The notes under the pieces: generated by a model | What the model was told of the DNA's origin: nothing | The model's input: only the letters and a program-made list of their open reading frames with translations | The model's database searches: none | Part shown: one piece after another, positions 1-8,027 of the stretch | How the letters are laid out: each line of letters opens with the position of its first letter | How positions within the stretch are numbered: position 1 is the first letter of the stretch | Translations under genes and position numbers: made by a program | Assembly (NCBI GenBank): GCA_045541135.1 | Contig: JAZQIO010000074.1 | Location: 1-22,908, forward strand | DNA length: 22,908 nt | DNA from: CAZNKU01 sp045541135 | Lineage (GTDB): Bacteria > Bacillota > Clostridia > Monoglobales > Firm-18 | Reading direction: 5' to 3'

Positions 1-1
1 A

Positions 2-1153
2 TATATCAATTTTGATTCCAATGTACAAATGGCGGAATTGTTCTCCATAGACTTAAATGTGGAACGCATCATTATGGGACTTGAACTATATGCAGGACAT
101 AAAATCAACCCGGCTGATACCCTTATCATATTCGATGAAGTTCAAGAAGTGCCAAAGGCATTATCTTCGCTTAAGTATTTTTACGAAAATGCTCCTGAGT
201 ATCACATCGTGTGCGCCGGTTCACTTCTTGGAATTGCATTACATGAAGGAACCTCATTCCCTGTCGGCAAGGTGGATTTCCTTAAACTGTATCCTCTGTC
301 ATTCAAAGAATTTCTTATGGCAATAGGGCTTGAGAGATTTGCAGAGCTTTTAGACAAAAAAGATTATGATATGATAAAAAGCTTTAAGCAAACATATATA
401 GATGCCTTAAAGCAATATTACTATATTGGCGGTATGCCTGAAGTTGTGGCATCCTTTGCTGACGAAAAGGACTTTAATGAAGCAAGAAAAATTCAAAAAA
501 GAATACTGACTGCGTATGAACAGGACTTTTCAAAACATGCACCAAAGGAAATTGTGCCAAAAATAAGAATGTTATGGAATAGTATCCCTTCGCAGCTTGC
601 AAAAGAAAATAAAAAGTTTATATACGGTCTTATTCGTGAAGGTGCAAGAGCTAAAGAATACGAAACTGCAATTATGTGGCTTTCTGATTGCGGACTTGTG
701 CATAAGGTCAGCAGAATTAATGCACCCAATATACCCCTTAAGGCATACGAGGACTTGAAGGCATTCAAATTATTCATTGTCGATGTAGGCTTGCTTGGTG
801 CAATGGTAGGCTTAAATCAGCGCACACTTCTAAATGGAAATGAATTATTCACGGAATTTAAGGGAGCATTAACAGAACAATATGTTATGCAGCAGCTTGC
901 AGTAAATCAAGACTTGGGAATTTATTATTACACCAATGACCGAAATACTTGTGAGGTTGATTTTATAGTGGATAATGGTGATAATATCATACCGCTTGAA
1001 GTAAAAGCAGAAATCAATCTCAAAGCAAAGAGCCTTAAAACATACAGAGAAAAATTCACGCCCGAAATATCAATACGCTCCTCTATGGCAGATTATAGCG
1101 AAGAGAGTGGACTTATTAACCTTCCGCTGTATGCGATAGATGGGATTGAATGA
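2..1153 (+). CDS. DUF4143-family AAA ATPase, 5' truncated by window edge
   Basis: The reading frame is already open at base 2 and runs to TGA at 1151-1153, so the gene begins upstream of the window. The in-frame ATG at 29 is an internal methionine, because the codons before it (YINFDSNVQ) fit this family. What is visible starts just before the Walker B region (LIIFDEVQEVP), followed by a sensor-like CAGSLLG segment and a KLYPLSFKEFL segment typical of these ATPases. The C-terminal DUF4143 part ends in a nuclease-fold-like stretch (EVDFIVDNGDNIIPLEVKAE) with acidic residues and a lysine in the right order. The Walker A loop must lie outside the window. Proteins of this type are widespread in anaerobes and archaea and have no firmly known role. 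Here it sits 95 bases before a type III restriction-modification pair on the same strand, so it may be accessory cargo of the same element. The family call is secure; the function is open. Confidence 0.85.
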   Translation, partial: YINFDSNVQMAELFSIDLNVERIIMGLELYAGHKINPADTLIIFDEVQEVPKALSSLKYFYENAPEYHIVCAGSLLGIALHEGTSFPVGKVDFLKLYPLSFKEFLMAIGLERFAELLDKKDYDMIKSFKQTYIDALKQYYYIGGMPEVVASFADEKDFNEARKIQKRILTAYEQDFSKHAPKEIVPKIRMLWNSIPSQLAKENKKFIYGLIREGARAKEYETAIMWLSDCGLVHKVSRINAPNIPLKAYEDLKAFKLFIVDVGLLGAMVGLNQRTLLNGNELFTEFKGALTEQYVMQQLAVNQDLGIYYYTNDRNTCEVDFIVDNGDNIIPLEVKAEINLKAKSLKTYREKFTPEISIRSSMADYSEESGLINLPLYAIDGIE

Positions 1154-1248
1154 AAAATTCACTAACTGTCCGTAAAATAGGACATTGTATATGATAAAAT
1201 TTATACTTAGATTTACACATCATTATATATATCGAAAGGAATAAAACT

Positions 1249-3231
1249 ATGAATACAATCAATTTTGAAAGTTTAAATAACCTTGAAATATTAGATCGAG
1301 ACGACTTGATAAAAATAATTAAAACCATGGCAACTGGTGGTGTTGCTGTTATGTTCAATGGAAAAAGATCTGCAATGGAAATTCAAAAGAAAGTACGACC
1401 TAGAGCGGTAAGAACAAGGAAAGAACTATCGTTTGGCGATGAAAAAAGTAAGTCTGAGAATATTATTCTAGAAGGCGAAAACTTGCAGGCAATGGTAACC
1501 CTGTACAAATATAGGAATGCAATTGATTTAATTGTTACAGATCCACCATATAATACTGGACGATCATTTAGATATAACGATAAATGGGATGAGGATCCTA
1601 ACGATCCTGAATTAGGAAATGTTGTTCCGTTAGAAGATGGTTCAAGACACACTAAATGGATGAAAGCAATGTTGCCTCGACTGCAAATGATGAGAGCGAT
1701 GCTTAAACCTTCAGGCGTTCTAGCGATTTGCATAGATGATTCAGAGTTGTATCATTTGGGTATGATGTTAGATGAAGTTTTTGGTGAACAAAATCGTATT
1801 GGAATTATCAATTGGCAAAAAACATATTCTCCGAAAAATGACAGTACACATGTTTCAACATCAACAGAATATGTACTTGTATATGCAAAAGATGAAGCAT
1901 CAGCAAAAACAAATTTATTAGACAGAACAGATAAGAGTAACAAGCAATATAGTAATCCGGATAACGATCCTAACGGTAAATGGACAAGCGGAGACCTTCA
2001 AGCTAAAGATTTTTCAAAAACTACATTTTTTGGTATTCAATCACCCATTTCGGGAGAATTGTTTTATCCAGATAAAACTAAGCATTGGAGATTTAAAAAA
2101 TCGGATATAAAACAATGGCTTGAGGAATATGGGGTTAAATATTCGGAAGTAAAACTAAAATATGGCGAATTCCGAGATTTAAAAGCATTAGTGATAAAAG
2201 GATCTAAGGTTGTTGATGATAAATTAGTTACACCAGATAATATAATGAATGGTGCGAGAAAAAAGGCTTTATCTTATATCAAAAATAATCCTTTGCCTAA
2301 AATCATTTTTTTGAAAGATGGGTATGGTGTTCCTCGTATAAAAAGATACTTAAAAGATGTAAAGAAAGGCATGGTCCCTATGACTTACTGGGGTGATGAA
2401 GAGTATGAGGAGAACTTCTATTTGGGGACACAATCATGGGATCATACAGAAAGCGGACATAGTCAAATGGGATTAAATGAACTTGACAGAATTGTGGGGA
2501 AAGGGCATGGTTTTGATACGGTAAAACCACTTAAATTAATAGAGAAAATTATTCAATTATGGTGCCCGCCTAATGGTTATGTATTGGATCCCTATGCTGG
2601 AAGTGGAACAACTGGACATGCAGTGTTAGAATTAAATCATTTAACAGAAACCAATAGAAAGTTTATCCTTATAGAACAAGGGGCGCCTGAAAAAGGGGAC
2701 AAATATGCGAGAACATTAACTAGTGAAAGAGTAAAAAGAGCAATTACTGGTGAACGAGTTGATAAGAATGGGAATATATCAGTTTCAGATCAGCCTTTAG
2801 GTGGTGGCTTTACATTTCAAACACTAACAAAGGCAATCGATAGCAAAACAATATTGTCTATGCAAAGAGATGAAATGATTGACTTGATAGTAGCAACACA
2901 TTGGGATACTGGCAAAAGAAATTCTATTAATCTCATTAGAATTGATAATGATAAACTACTTTATTGCGTTGGGAAAAATGAAAACAACGAAGGATATTTT
3001 ATTATTTGGGATCCTGATAATTCTTTTGGAGCTTTAGATTATTCAACATACAATAAAATTGTAAAAGAATCTAAAATGGCAAATCTAAAACCGCCATATC
3101 ATATATATGCTCGATACGAAGTATACCAGGATAACAAAAACGTCGATTTCTATAAAATACCAGATAAGGTATTAGCACATCTTGGGCTTAACGAAAATAA
3201 CGATAAGTTTAACGAAGAAAGTGAGGAATAA
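1249..3231 (+). CDS. mod: Type III restriction-modification system, Mod subunit (DNA adenine-N6 methyltransferase)
   Basis: The 660-residue protein has the motif order of beta-class amino-methyltransferases. The catalytic motif DPPYNT is at residues 98-103, and the S-adenosylmethionine-binding motif DPYAGSGTTG follows far downstream at 447-456. The roughly 345 residues between them would hold the target-recognition domain. A VKPLKLIEKI stretch just before the second motif fits motif X. The N-terminal lead-in (EGENLQAMVTLYKYR) and the DDGSRHTKWM-like segment are typical of type III Mod proteins. Mod both methylates one strand of an asymmetric site and gives the Res subunit its specificity. The start at 1249 is supported by AAAGGA at 1235-1240. 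The stop is 3 bases before the res start, so the two are surely cotranscribed. I see no simple-sequence repeat in or before the gene, so repeat-based phase variation is not indicated. Confidence 0.95.
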   Translation: MNTINFESLNNLEILDRDDLIKIIKTMATGGVAVMFNGKRSAMEIQKKVRPRAVRTRKELSFGDEKSKSENIILEGENLQAMVTLYKYRNAIDLIVTDPPYNTGRSFRYNDKWDEDPNDPELGNVVPLEDGSRHTKWMKAMLPRLQMMRAMLKPSGVLAICIDDSELYHLGMMLDEVFGEQNRIGIINWQKTYSPKNDSTHVSTSTEYVLVYAKDEASAKTNLLDRTDKSNKQYSNPDNDPNGKWTSGDLQAKDFSKTTFFGIQSPISGELFYPDKTKHWRFKKSDIKQWLEEYGVKYSEVKLKYGEFRDLKALVIKGSKVVDDKLVTPDNIMNGARKKALSYIKNNPLPKIIFLKDGYGVPRIKRYLKDVKKGMVPMTYWGDEEYEENFYLGTQSWDHTESGHSQMGLNELDRIVGKGHGFDTVKPLKLIEKIIQLWCPPNGYVLDPYAGSGTTGHAVLELNHLTETNRKFILIEQGAPEKGDKYARTLTSERVKRAITGERVDKNGNISVSDQPLGGGFTFQTLTKAIDSKTILSMQRDEMIDLIVATHWDTGKRNSINLIRIDNDKLLYCVGKNENNEGYFIIWDPDNSFGALDYSTYNKIVKESKMANLKPPYHIYARYEVYQDNKNVDFYKIPDKVLAHLGLNENNDKFNEESEE

Positions 3232-3234
3232 AAT

Positions 3235-5532
3235 ATGGAACCATATAAATTTCAAAGCATAGCTGCAACATGTATAGCAGATAGATTTAGTGAATATATG
3301 AATGACCCACTTTATGTAACAAGAAACCAAATTGTCCCTTTTTTTCAGAATTTATCTGCGATTACTGGAGCGGGAAAAACACTAATTTTAGCTGATGCAG
3401 TTTCTCAGATAAGAATGAGATTGCCTGCAGAACCGATAGTTTTATGGCTCTCAAAAGGAAAAGTTGTCGTATCGCAGACTTATAAAAATTTATCCATAGG
3501 AAAATACGCAGAGAATTTGCCCAATTTCAAGGTAATGCCTTTGTTGGATTGTAACATATCTCTTGTTGAAGATGTAGATACAGCACTTTTGTTAGTTGCA
3601 ACAGTAGGAAAATTTAATCAAAAAGATATGGATAAAGGTGATAGATTAATTTTCAAAACAAATCTAGATAGCGCTGACACATCGCTATGGGATACAATTA
3701 AATCCAGAACATTTAGGAATGGTAATCGACGTCCATTAATCGTTGTATATGATGAAGGACACAACTTGTCAGATCAACAAACAGAACTTTTGTTAAAACT
3801 AGAGCCAGATGCAATTATTTCTGCAAGTGCGACAATGAGAGTCCCTGAATATCTCAATAGGAAAGTAATTCAGAGGATACAAGATGATAAAGGATGGGAA
3901 GTAAAAGATTTTATTACAACAATTAAAAGTTCCGATGTTGTAGAAAAAGGGTTAATAAAAAAACATGTATCTCTTGGTGGCTATGTTACTCCTATGGAGG
4001 AAGCTGTTGGTGAGTTGATAAATGATTATAATAGGATTGCGGCTTACAATAAGGATAACAATATTCCTTTTACTCCTAAGGCAATTTATGTTAGTAATAC
4101 TAATATTGTTGCAGAAACAGGCGAAAAAGACAATGTGGCTTTGCCATTTGAGGACCGTTTATCTCGTCCGATAAAAATTTGGAGATATCTTGTCAACGAT
4201 TTAAATGTTGATCCAGATGATATTGCGGTATACTGTGATTTGAAATTTGATGCGAAGTTCCCTGCACCAGATAAATTCCATCTGTTTTCTGGGGGCGATA
4301 ACGATTATGAACAGTTTATAGCATCTAATTTTCATCATATTATATTTAATTTGTCGTTACAAGAGGGTTGGGATGATCCATCTTGTTCCTTTGCGTATAT
4401 TGACAAAGAAATGGGGTCTAAAGGTCAAGTAACACAAGTCATCGGAAGAGTTTTAAGACAACCAAATTCACAACATTACCCAAATCCCGAGTTAAATACT
4501 GCGCACTTATACGTAAGAACTGATGACAAAAATGTTTTTGATGAAGTTATCAATGAAATAAAAGACAAACTATCTACTGATACTCCGGAAGTCACATTAT
4601 CTGTGTATAAGGGAAAAGATTCCAATAATAACATTCGTGTGAAAGTGCGAAAACCTATGAAGTTGCCTCTTACTAATATTGATGCTTCAGGCGCAATAGA
4701 ACCCATTAAAAAAATCGTAGATAGGATTCCGGATTTTACGAACGATAGTGATAACACTATTGGTAAAGGAAGTAGAATAAAGATATTACAAAGTGTTGGG
4801 ACCTCTAAAAGTAATAAGGCAGTATGGATTGATACAGAGCATACAAATAGAATTACAGCTAGATGGTTATTTAAAAGAGAACTTCAGAAGTATTTTCCTA
4901 AGGTTGCAAATTTATGTGATACCGAAAATAAGATTTTTGATGCATTAGTAGAATTCTATAGTAAGGCAGCAGACATAATCAAAGAAAAGGCTGTAAATGT
5001 TGTGGATACTTACATAGAAAATTCTATAATTGTACAAGACTCAAATAATACTTTTGACGTTCCAGAGATATATGTCAATCCCAAAAATGAACAAAATTTC
5101 AAATATTCTGTACATGAAAAATATAGTGATTTTAATAATTTTGAATTAGAATTTGCTAATGAAATTGACAAGCAAAAAAAATATTGGTTCAGGAATCCTA
5201 AACAGGGTTGCTTTGAAATACCACTTTTAGATAAAGGTGGAACTAATAATTTTAATCCAGACTTTATTGTTTGGGATAAAAAAAGGATATTTGCAATTGA
5301 TACAAAAGGCGACCATCTTATTGCTGGAGAAGCACCAAGAAAACTTTTTTCAATCCAGAAATACGGAAGTGGTCCGAATTTAGAAATCAGGTTAATAACT
5401 CAAGGTGAATGGAGTAATGAGATTAAGAAAATTGATAAAAAGGGATATACTGTTTGGAAATTAAAAAATGGTAAAATTTCTCCATATCATGCTTCTACAA
5501 TTTCTGAATGTATTAGTGTTTGTATAAAATAG
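3235..5532 (+). CDS. res: Type III restriction-modification system, Res subunit (DEAD/DEAH translocase-nuclease)
   Basis: The protein (765 residues) is a superfamily 2 helicase-type motor fused to a nuclease. Walker A is TGAGKT at 44-49, motif II is DEGH at 173-176, motif III is SASAT at 196-200, a motif V-like QEGWDDPS is at 376-383, and motif VI is QVIGRVLRQ at 401-409. Near the C-terminus, D676 of NPDFIVW and D689-T-K691 of AIDTKG form a PD-(D/E)XK nuclease signature. Together with Mod it would form the restriction complex that cuts DNA carrying unmethylated sites in suitable orientation. It is shorter than the classical EcoP1/EcoP15 Res proteins (over 900 residues), but all expected motor and nuclease motifs are present and intact. 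GAGGAA at 3223-3228 lies inside the end of mod and serves as ribosome binding site. No terminator is visible directly after it. Confidence 0.94.
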   Translation: MEPYKFQSIAATCIADRFSEYMNDPLYVTRNQIVPFFQNLSAITGAGKTLILADAVSQIRMRLPAEPIVLWLSKGKVVVSQTYKNLSIGKYAENLPNFKVMPLLDCNISLVEDVDTALLLVATVGKFNQKDMDKGDRLIFKTNLDSADTSLWDTIKSRTFRNGNRRPLIVVYDEGHNLSDQQTELLLKLEPDAIISASATMRVPEYLNRKVIQRIQDDKGWEVKDFITTIKSSDVVEKGLIKKHVSLGGYVTPMEEAVGELINDYNRIAAYNKDNNIPFTPKAIYVSNTNIVAETGEKDNVALPFEDRLSRPIKIWRYLVNDLNVDPDDIAVYCDLKFDAKFPAPDKFHLFSGGDNDYEQFIASNFHHIIFNLSLQEGWDDPSCSFAYIDKEMGSKGQVTQVIGRVLRQPNSQHYPNPELNTAHLYVRTDDKNVFDEVINEIKDKLSTDTPEVTLSVYKGKDSNNNIRVKVRKPMKLPLTNIDASGAIEPIKKIVDRIPDFTNDSDNTIGKGSRIKILQSVGTSKSNKAVWIDTEHTNRITARWLFKRELQKYFPKVANLCDTENKIFDALVEFYSKAADIIKEKAVNVVDTYIENSIIVQDSNNTFDVPEIYVNPKNEQNFKYSVHEKYSDFNNFELEFANEIDKQKKYWFRNPKQGCFEIPLLDKGGTNNFNPDFIVWDKKRIFAIDTKGDHLIAGEAPRKLFSIQKYGSGPNLEIRLITQGEWSNEIKKIDKKGYTVWKLKNGKISPYHASTISECISVCIK

Positions 5533-5534
5533 TC

Positions 5535-5552
5535 GAATTCCTTCGTTGACTT
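5535..5552 (+). repeat. Direct repeat, left copy
   Basis: The 18 bases GAATTCCTTCGTTGACTT recur at 6407-6424 with one difference (A for T at position 13). The copies bracket the cluster of three small genes between res and the recombinase. This copy starts three bases after the res stop codon. Confidence 0.6.
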
Positions 5553-5573
5553 CCGCTCCTTCTTGTGATAGTG

Positions 5574-5598
5574 TTTGTGTCACAGGAGGTGACACAAA
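5574..5598 (+). promoter_or_regulatory. Hairpin presenting the ribosome binding site of the 5598 gene
   Basis: TTTGTGTCAC (5574-5583) and GTGACACAAA (5589-5598) are perfect 10-base inverted arms around a five-base loop AGGAG (5584-5588). The Shine-Dalgarno core AGGAGGTG therefore lies in the loop and the top of the stem, and the A of the start codon ATG (5598) closes the bottom of the stem. Such a fold in mRNA could hide or expose the start site. The pairing is seen directly; any regulatory role is inference. Confidence 0.6.
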
Positions 5599-5852
5599 TG
5601 GCAAAGTACACATTGGAAGAAATTATGTATGGTGACAAGTATGGAATTGAAAGTGCAGTTTTTGTGGAAGTATTCAAGATGGTTGAACAAAAAGGTAATA
5701 CCAAAACCATACGAGAACAACTGAATATGATTTATGTCAAGCACGCACTGTTGACAGCAAAGAAAATGATTGAGAGGGCGACTCGATTTCGGATATACCG
5801 GAACTTGAGTCGCTTTCTTGGCGTAAGTAGGGGAAATAATGCAAATACTTGA
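5598..5852 (+). CDS. Small hypothetical protein of the element
   Basis: An 84-residue basic protein of unrecognised family. The start at 5598 is preferred over the in-frame ATG at 5565 because a strong AGGAGGTG lies at 5584-5591, inside the loop and upper stem of a perfect hairpin. The N-terminal half (YTLEEIMYGDKYGIESAVFVEVF) looks like compact alpha-helices. The C-terminal third is rich in arginine and lysine (KKMIERATRFRIYRNLSRFLG), which could suit nucleic-acid binding. I see no transmembrane segment or metal-binding motif. The 3' end of the gene holds an inverted repeat (GCGACTC 5778-5784, GAGTCGC 5807-5813) followed by TTTCTT. It overlaps the next small gene by 14 bases (ATG at 5839), which suggests translational coupling. 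The function is unknown; position between the restriction genes and the recombinase suggests an element-encoded accessory or regulatory protein. Confidence 0.6.
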   Translation: MAKYTLEEIMYGDKYGIESAVFVEVFKMVEQKGNTKTIREQLNMIYVKHALLTAKKMIERATRFRIYRNLSRFLGVSRGNNANT

Positions 5853-6057
5853 AGAATTTTGGTATGGGAACATCAATCCGGCGGAGAGACCATTCCGAAG
5901 GCAAAGAAAATTTGATAAGGCATTCAAGATGCTGACTAATAATGAAGAAAAACTTCTTGAATCCTTAAATGAGCAAGAATGGGGTGATGAAATTCATCAG
6001 GTGGCGGTGTTTGATGCCAAGCGTACACATGGGGAATTTAATTATCCAAAAGAGTGA
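5839..6057 (+). CDS. Small protein, N-terminus resembling DUF6809, probably shortened
   Basis: A 72-residue protein. Its first 46 residues (ILEEFWYGNINPAERP, then KAFKMLTNNEEKLLESLNEQE) resemble the start of DUF6809-type small proteins found on Clostridial mobile elements. That similarity is from memory and not tested. In those proteins an acidic helix and a glycine-containing C-terminal helix normally follow; here the last 25 residues (WGDEIHQVAVFDAKRTHGEF and onwards) look unrelated, as if a deletion or frameshift fused another frame onto the start. AGGGGA at 5828-5833 is the likely ribosome binding site, and the start overlaps the preceding gene. It may be a decayed gene rather than a functional one. 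Confidence 0.5.
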   Translation: MQILEEFWYGNINPAERPFRRQRKFDKAFKMLTNNEEKLLESLNEQEWGDEIHQVAVFDAKRTHGEFNYPKE

Positions 6058-6073
6058 ATATTTTAGGACGGGC

Positions 6074-6088
6074 TTACATAGTATGTAA
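6074..6088. repeat. Short perfect palindrome upstream of the 6125 gene
   Basis: TTACATA, one G, then TATGTAA form a 15-base perfect palindrome 36 bases before the start codon of the 60-residue protein. It has the size of an operator half-site pair. No cognate regulator can be named. Confidence 0.4.
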
Positions 6089-6124
6089 CATAAATCAAAT
6101 TTGGAATTGGAGGAGAAATGTTAT

Positions 6125-6307
6125 ATGAAAAAGAATCACGAATTACATATAACCTTCCATAATCCAAATACGAGAAATGACTCCGAAAAAATCGCAGGGG
6201 AATTTATTTCACAGGCGGCGACAGGAGTTCTGACCAAAATGATTTTAGACAAGATGGATAAGCATAGCGAAAATAATAACTCTGAATCATACAATGATTT
6301 GGATTAA
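6125..6307 (+). CDS. Small hypothetical protein preceding the serine recombinase
   Basis: A 60-residue protein beginning MKKNHELHITFHNPN. The start at 6125 is chosen because GGAGGAG lies at 6109-6115 with a nine-base gap; the longer frame from the TTG at 6101 would begin inside that site's leader and lacks its own ribosome binding site. Small proteins with a similar opening (a lysine-rich start, then a beta-strand-like L-x-V/I-T-F/Y-H-N-P-N) are, to my recollection, found just upstream of large serine recombinases in Clostridial elements, but their role is not known to me. The C-terminal tail is polar and acidic (SENNNSESYNDLD) and probably disordered. A strong hairpin follows at 6324-6358, which would separate its transcript from the recombinase gene. 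Confidence 0.6.
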   Translation: MKKNHELHITFHNPNTRNDSEKIAGEFISQAATGVLTKMILDKMDKHSENNNSESYNDLD

Positions 6308-6323
6308 GGAATACATAGCAAAC

Positions 6324-6358
6324 ATACTCCGCCTGAATGAAATTTTTAGGCGGAGTAT
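6324..6358. terminator. Strong hairpin, possible terminator
   Basis: ATACTCCGCCT (6324-6334) and AGGCGGAGTAT (6348-6358) form a perfect 11-base-pair stem with a 13-base loop, 17 bases after the stop codon of the 60-residue protein. The plus strand lacks a long T run after the stem (TATATTAAG), so termination would be imperfect. It could also be a recombination or regulatory structure. Confidence 0.5.
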
Positions 6359-6406
6359 TATATTAAGAGCGGGGAAAGATTTATAAATCCTTCCGAGAGG
6401 GAATTA

Positions 6407-6424
6407 GAATTCCTTCGTAGACTT
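6407..6424 (+). repeat. Direct repeat, right copy
   Basis: GAATTCCTTCGTAGACTT matches 5535-5552 at 17 of 18 bases. It lies in the leader of the recombinase gene, about 70 bases before its start codon. Confidence 0.6.
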
Positions 6425-6493
6425 GTAGCAAAAACTGTGGTATGTTGTGTGTTGCGCATAGCGTACCAAAACAAGAAAGCGAGGTAATTATTT

Positions 6494-8026
6494 ATGAGAA
6501 TAGCTCCATATTGCAGAGTATCAACTGACAAAACAGATCAGCTGAATAGCTTGGAAATGCAGAAGAAATTCTACGGCGAATTTGCTGAAAGAAACAATCA
6601 CGAAATTGTTCATATGTATGCAGATGAGGGCATTTCAGGAACACAGATGCGAAAGCGTCCTGAATTTATGAGACTAATGAGAGATGCAAGGCTTGGAAAA
6701 TTCGATATGGTAGTAACGAAAGACATATCAAGAATGGCAAGAAACGTGGTTGACTTCCTACAATCAATCAGAGAACTGAAAGCTATAGGAATCCCGGTTG
6801 TATTCGTAAACACTAATTTGTCAACCGAAGACGGAGAATTGGTGCTCACCATGCTTGCGATGGTAGCACAACAGGAAAGTGAAAATACATCCAAAAGAAT
6901 TAAGTTCAGTAAAAGTCTTAATGCTGAAAAAGGCAGAGTGCCAAACATCATATTCGGTTATGACAAAACCATCGGTGATTACTTTAATCTAAACATTAAC
7001 ACTTTTGAAGCAAATGTAGTCCGCCGTATATATCAAATGTACATAAACGAGGAATTCGGTGCAAGCAAAATCGCAAAAATCCTTAACGAAGAAAACATAA
7101 AAACAAAGCGAGGATGCAAGTGGACCCAAAACGGAATTTGCAGAATTCTCACCAACAGAATGTATTGCGGTATTGTCATCAATGGCAAAGAAGAAGTAAA
7201 GGATTTTCTGACAGGCGACAGAATTTATAAACCCGAAGAAGAATGGAAAGTGGTAGAACGACCTGACCTTGCGATTATAGACAATAAAACCTTTGAGCTT
7301 GCTCAAAGGAAGATGGAGATAAACAAACAAAAATTCTCTCAGGGACAGCGAAAGGACTGCAAGCATGTATTCAGCACCCTGCTTAAATGCACTGACTGCG
7401 GACACTTCTTCAGACAGGCAAAAAGAAAGGTGAAAAGCGGTTATAAATACACATGGGTATGTTGCGGTCGTAATATCAATGGAGCAGATTTCTGCAATAA
7501 CAAGACGGTAATAGACGAAGGTGAATTGCTTGGGTCTATCAAAAAGTATCTTACAGGCTTAATTGAGGACAAGCAAAAGGTTATTAAGAAAATAATTAAA
7601 GACTTCAACAAGAATTACGAGCCGATGCACCAAAATCTTAAAACCGAAAAAGAGATAGCAAAAGAGATAGAAAAACTCAAAAAGAGCCGACAAAGATATG
7701 TGGATATGTATGAAAATGAGGTTATCTCAATGGAAGACCTAAAAGAAAAGACCAAGTCCACCAATGCAGAAATTAAAAAGCTGGAGGAGAAAATCAAGAT
7801 GGTGAGGTTCGGCATTACACAGGCAGATAAGCTCGAATATGGACTGACAGATACATTCAAGAGCATAGGCGATATCTTAAGCACCGCAGAGATTACCAAC
7901 GAGATGCTAAAGCGAGTAATCGACCGAATTGAAGTGGCGGAAGACGGACATATTGACATATACCTAAGACTCCTTGCTGACATAGGACTAGACGAAAAGT
8001 ATCAATGTTCATCTATCAGTACATAA
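6494..8026 (+). CDS. Large serine recombinase (integrase of the element)
   Basis: A 510-residue site-specific recombinase. The N-terminal resolvase domain begins APYCRVSTD, giving the nucleophile Ser10 with Arg8, and continues with DEGISGT and KDISRMARN, which carries conserved arginines. A recombinase domain follows at about 160-270. A zinc ribbon has Cys299 and Cys302 (KCTDCG) paired with Cys323/Cys324 and Cys334 (CCGRNINGADFC). A lysine- and glutamate-rich coiled coil occupies about 370-440, as usual for large serine integrases, where it helps control the direction of recombination. Length and domain order are complete. GCGAGG at 6479-6484 is the ribosome binding site. Such enzymes insert and excise elements between short att sites without host factors; the gene commonly lies at one end of its element. 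Here a fragment of another gene follows directly after the stop codon, which fits. It is probably what moved the restriction-modification genes here. Confidence 0.95.
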   Translation: MRIAPYCRVSTDKTDQLNSLEMQKKFYGEFAERNNHEIVHMYADEGISGTQMRKRPEFMRLMRDARLGKFDMVVTKDISRMARNVVDFLQSIRELKAIGIPVVFVNTNLSTEDGELVLTMLAMVAQQESENTSKRIKFSKSLNAEKGRVPNIIFGYDKTIGDYFNLNINTFEANVVRRIYQMYINEEFGASKIAKILNEENIKTKRGCKWTQNGICRILTNRMYCGIVINGKEEVKDFLTGDRIYKPEEEWKVVERPDLAIIDNKTFELAQRKMEINKQKFSQGQRKDCKHVFSTLLKCTDCGHFFRQAKRKVKSGYKYTWVCCGRNINGADFCNNKTVIDEGELLGSIKKYLTGLIEDKQKVIKKIIKDFNKNYEPMHQNLKTEKEIAKEIEKLKKSRQRYVDMYENEVISMEDLKEKTKSTNAEIKKLEEKIKMVRFGITQADKLEYGLTDTFKSIGDILSTAEITNEMLKRVIDRIEVAEDGHIDIYLRLLADIGLDEKYQCSSIST

Positions 8027-8027
8027 G

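Noticed and set aside
1154..1248. TGTCC/GGACA short inverted repeat and AT-rich boxes as a promoter for mod
   Set aside because: Only five-base arms, and no pair of boxes with proper spacing; a promoter is likely here but I cannot place it.
1249..3231. Phase-variable mod gene (phasevarion)
   Set aside because: No simple-sequence repeat tract is found in or upstream of the gene.
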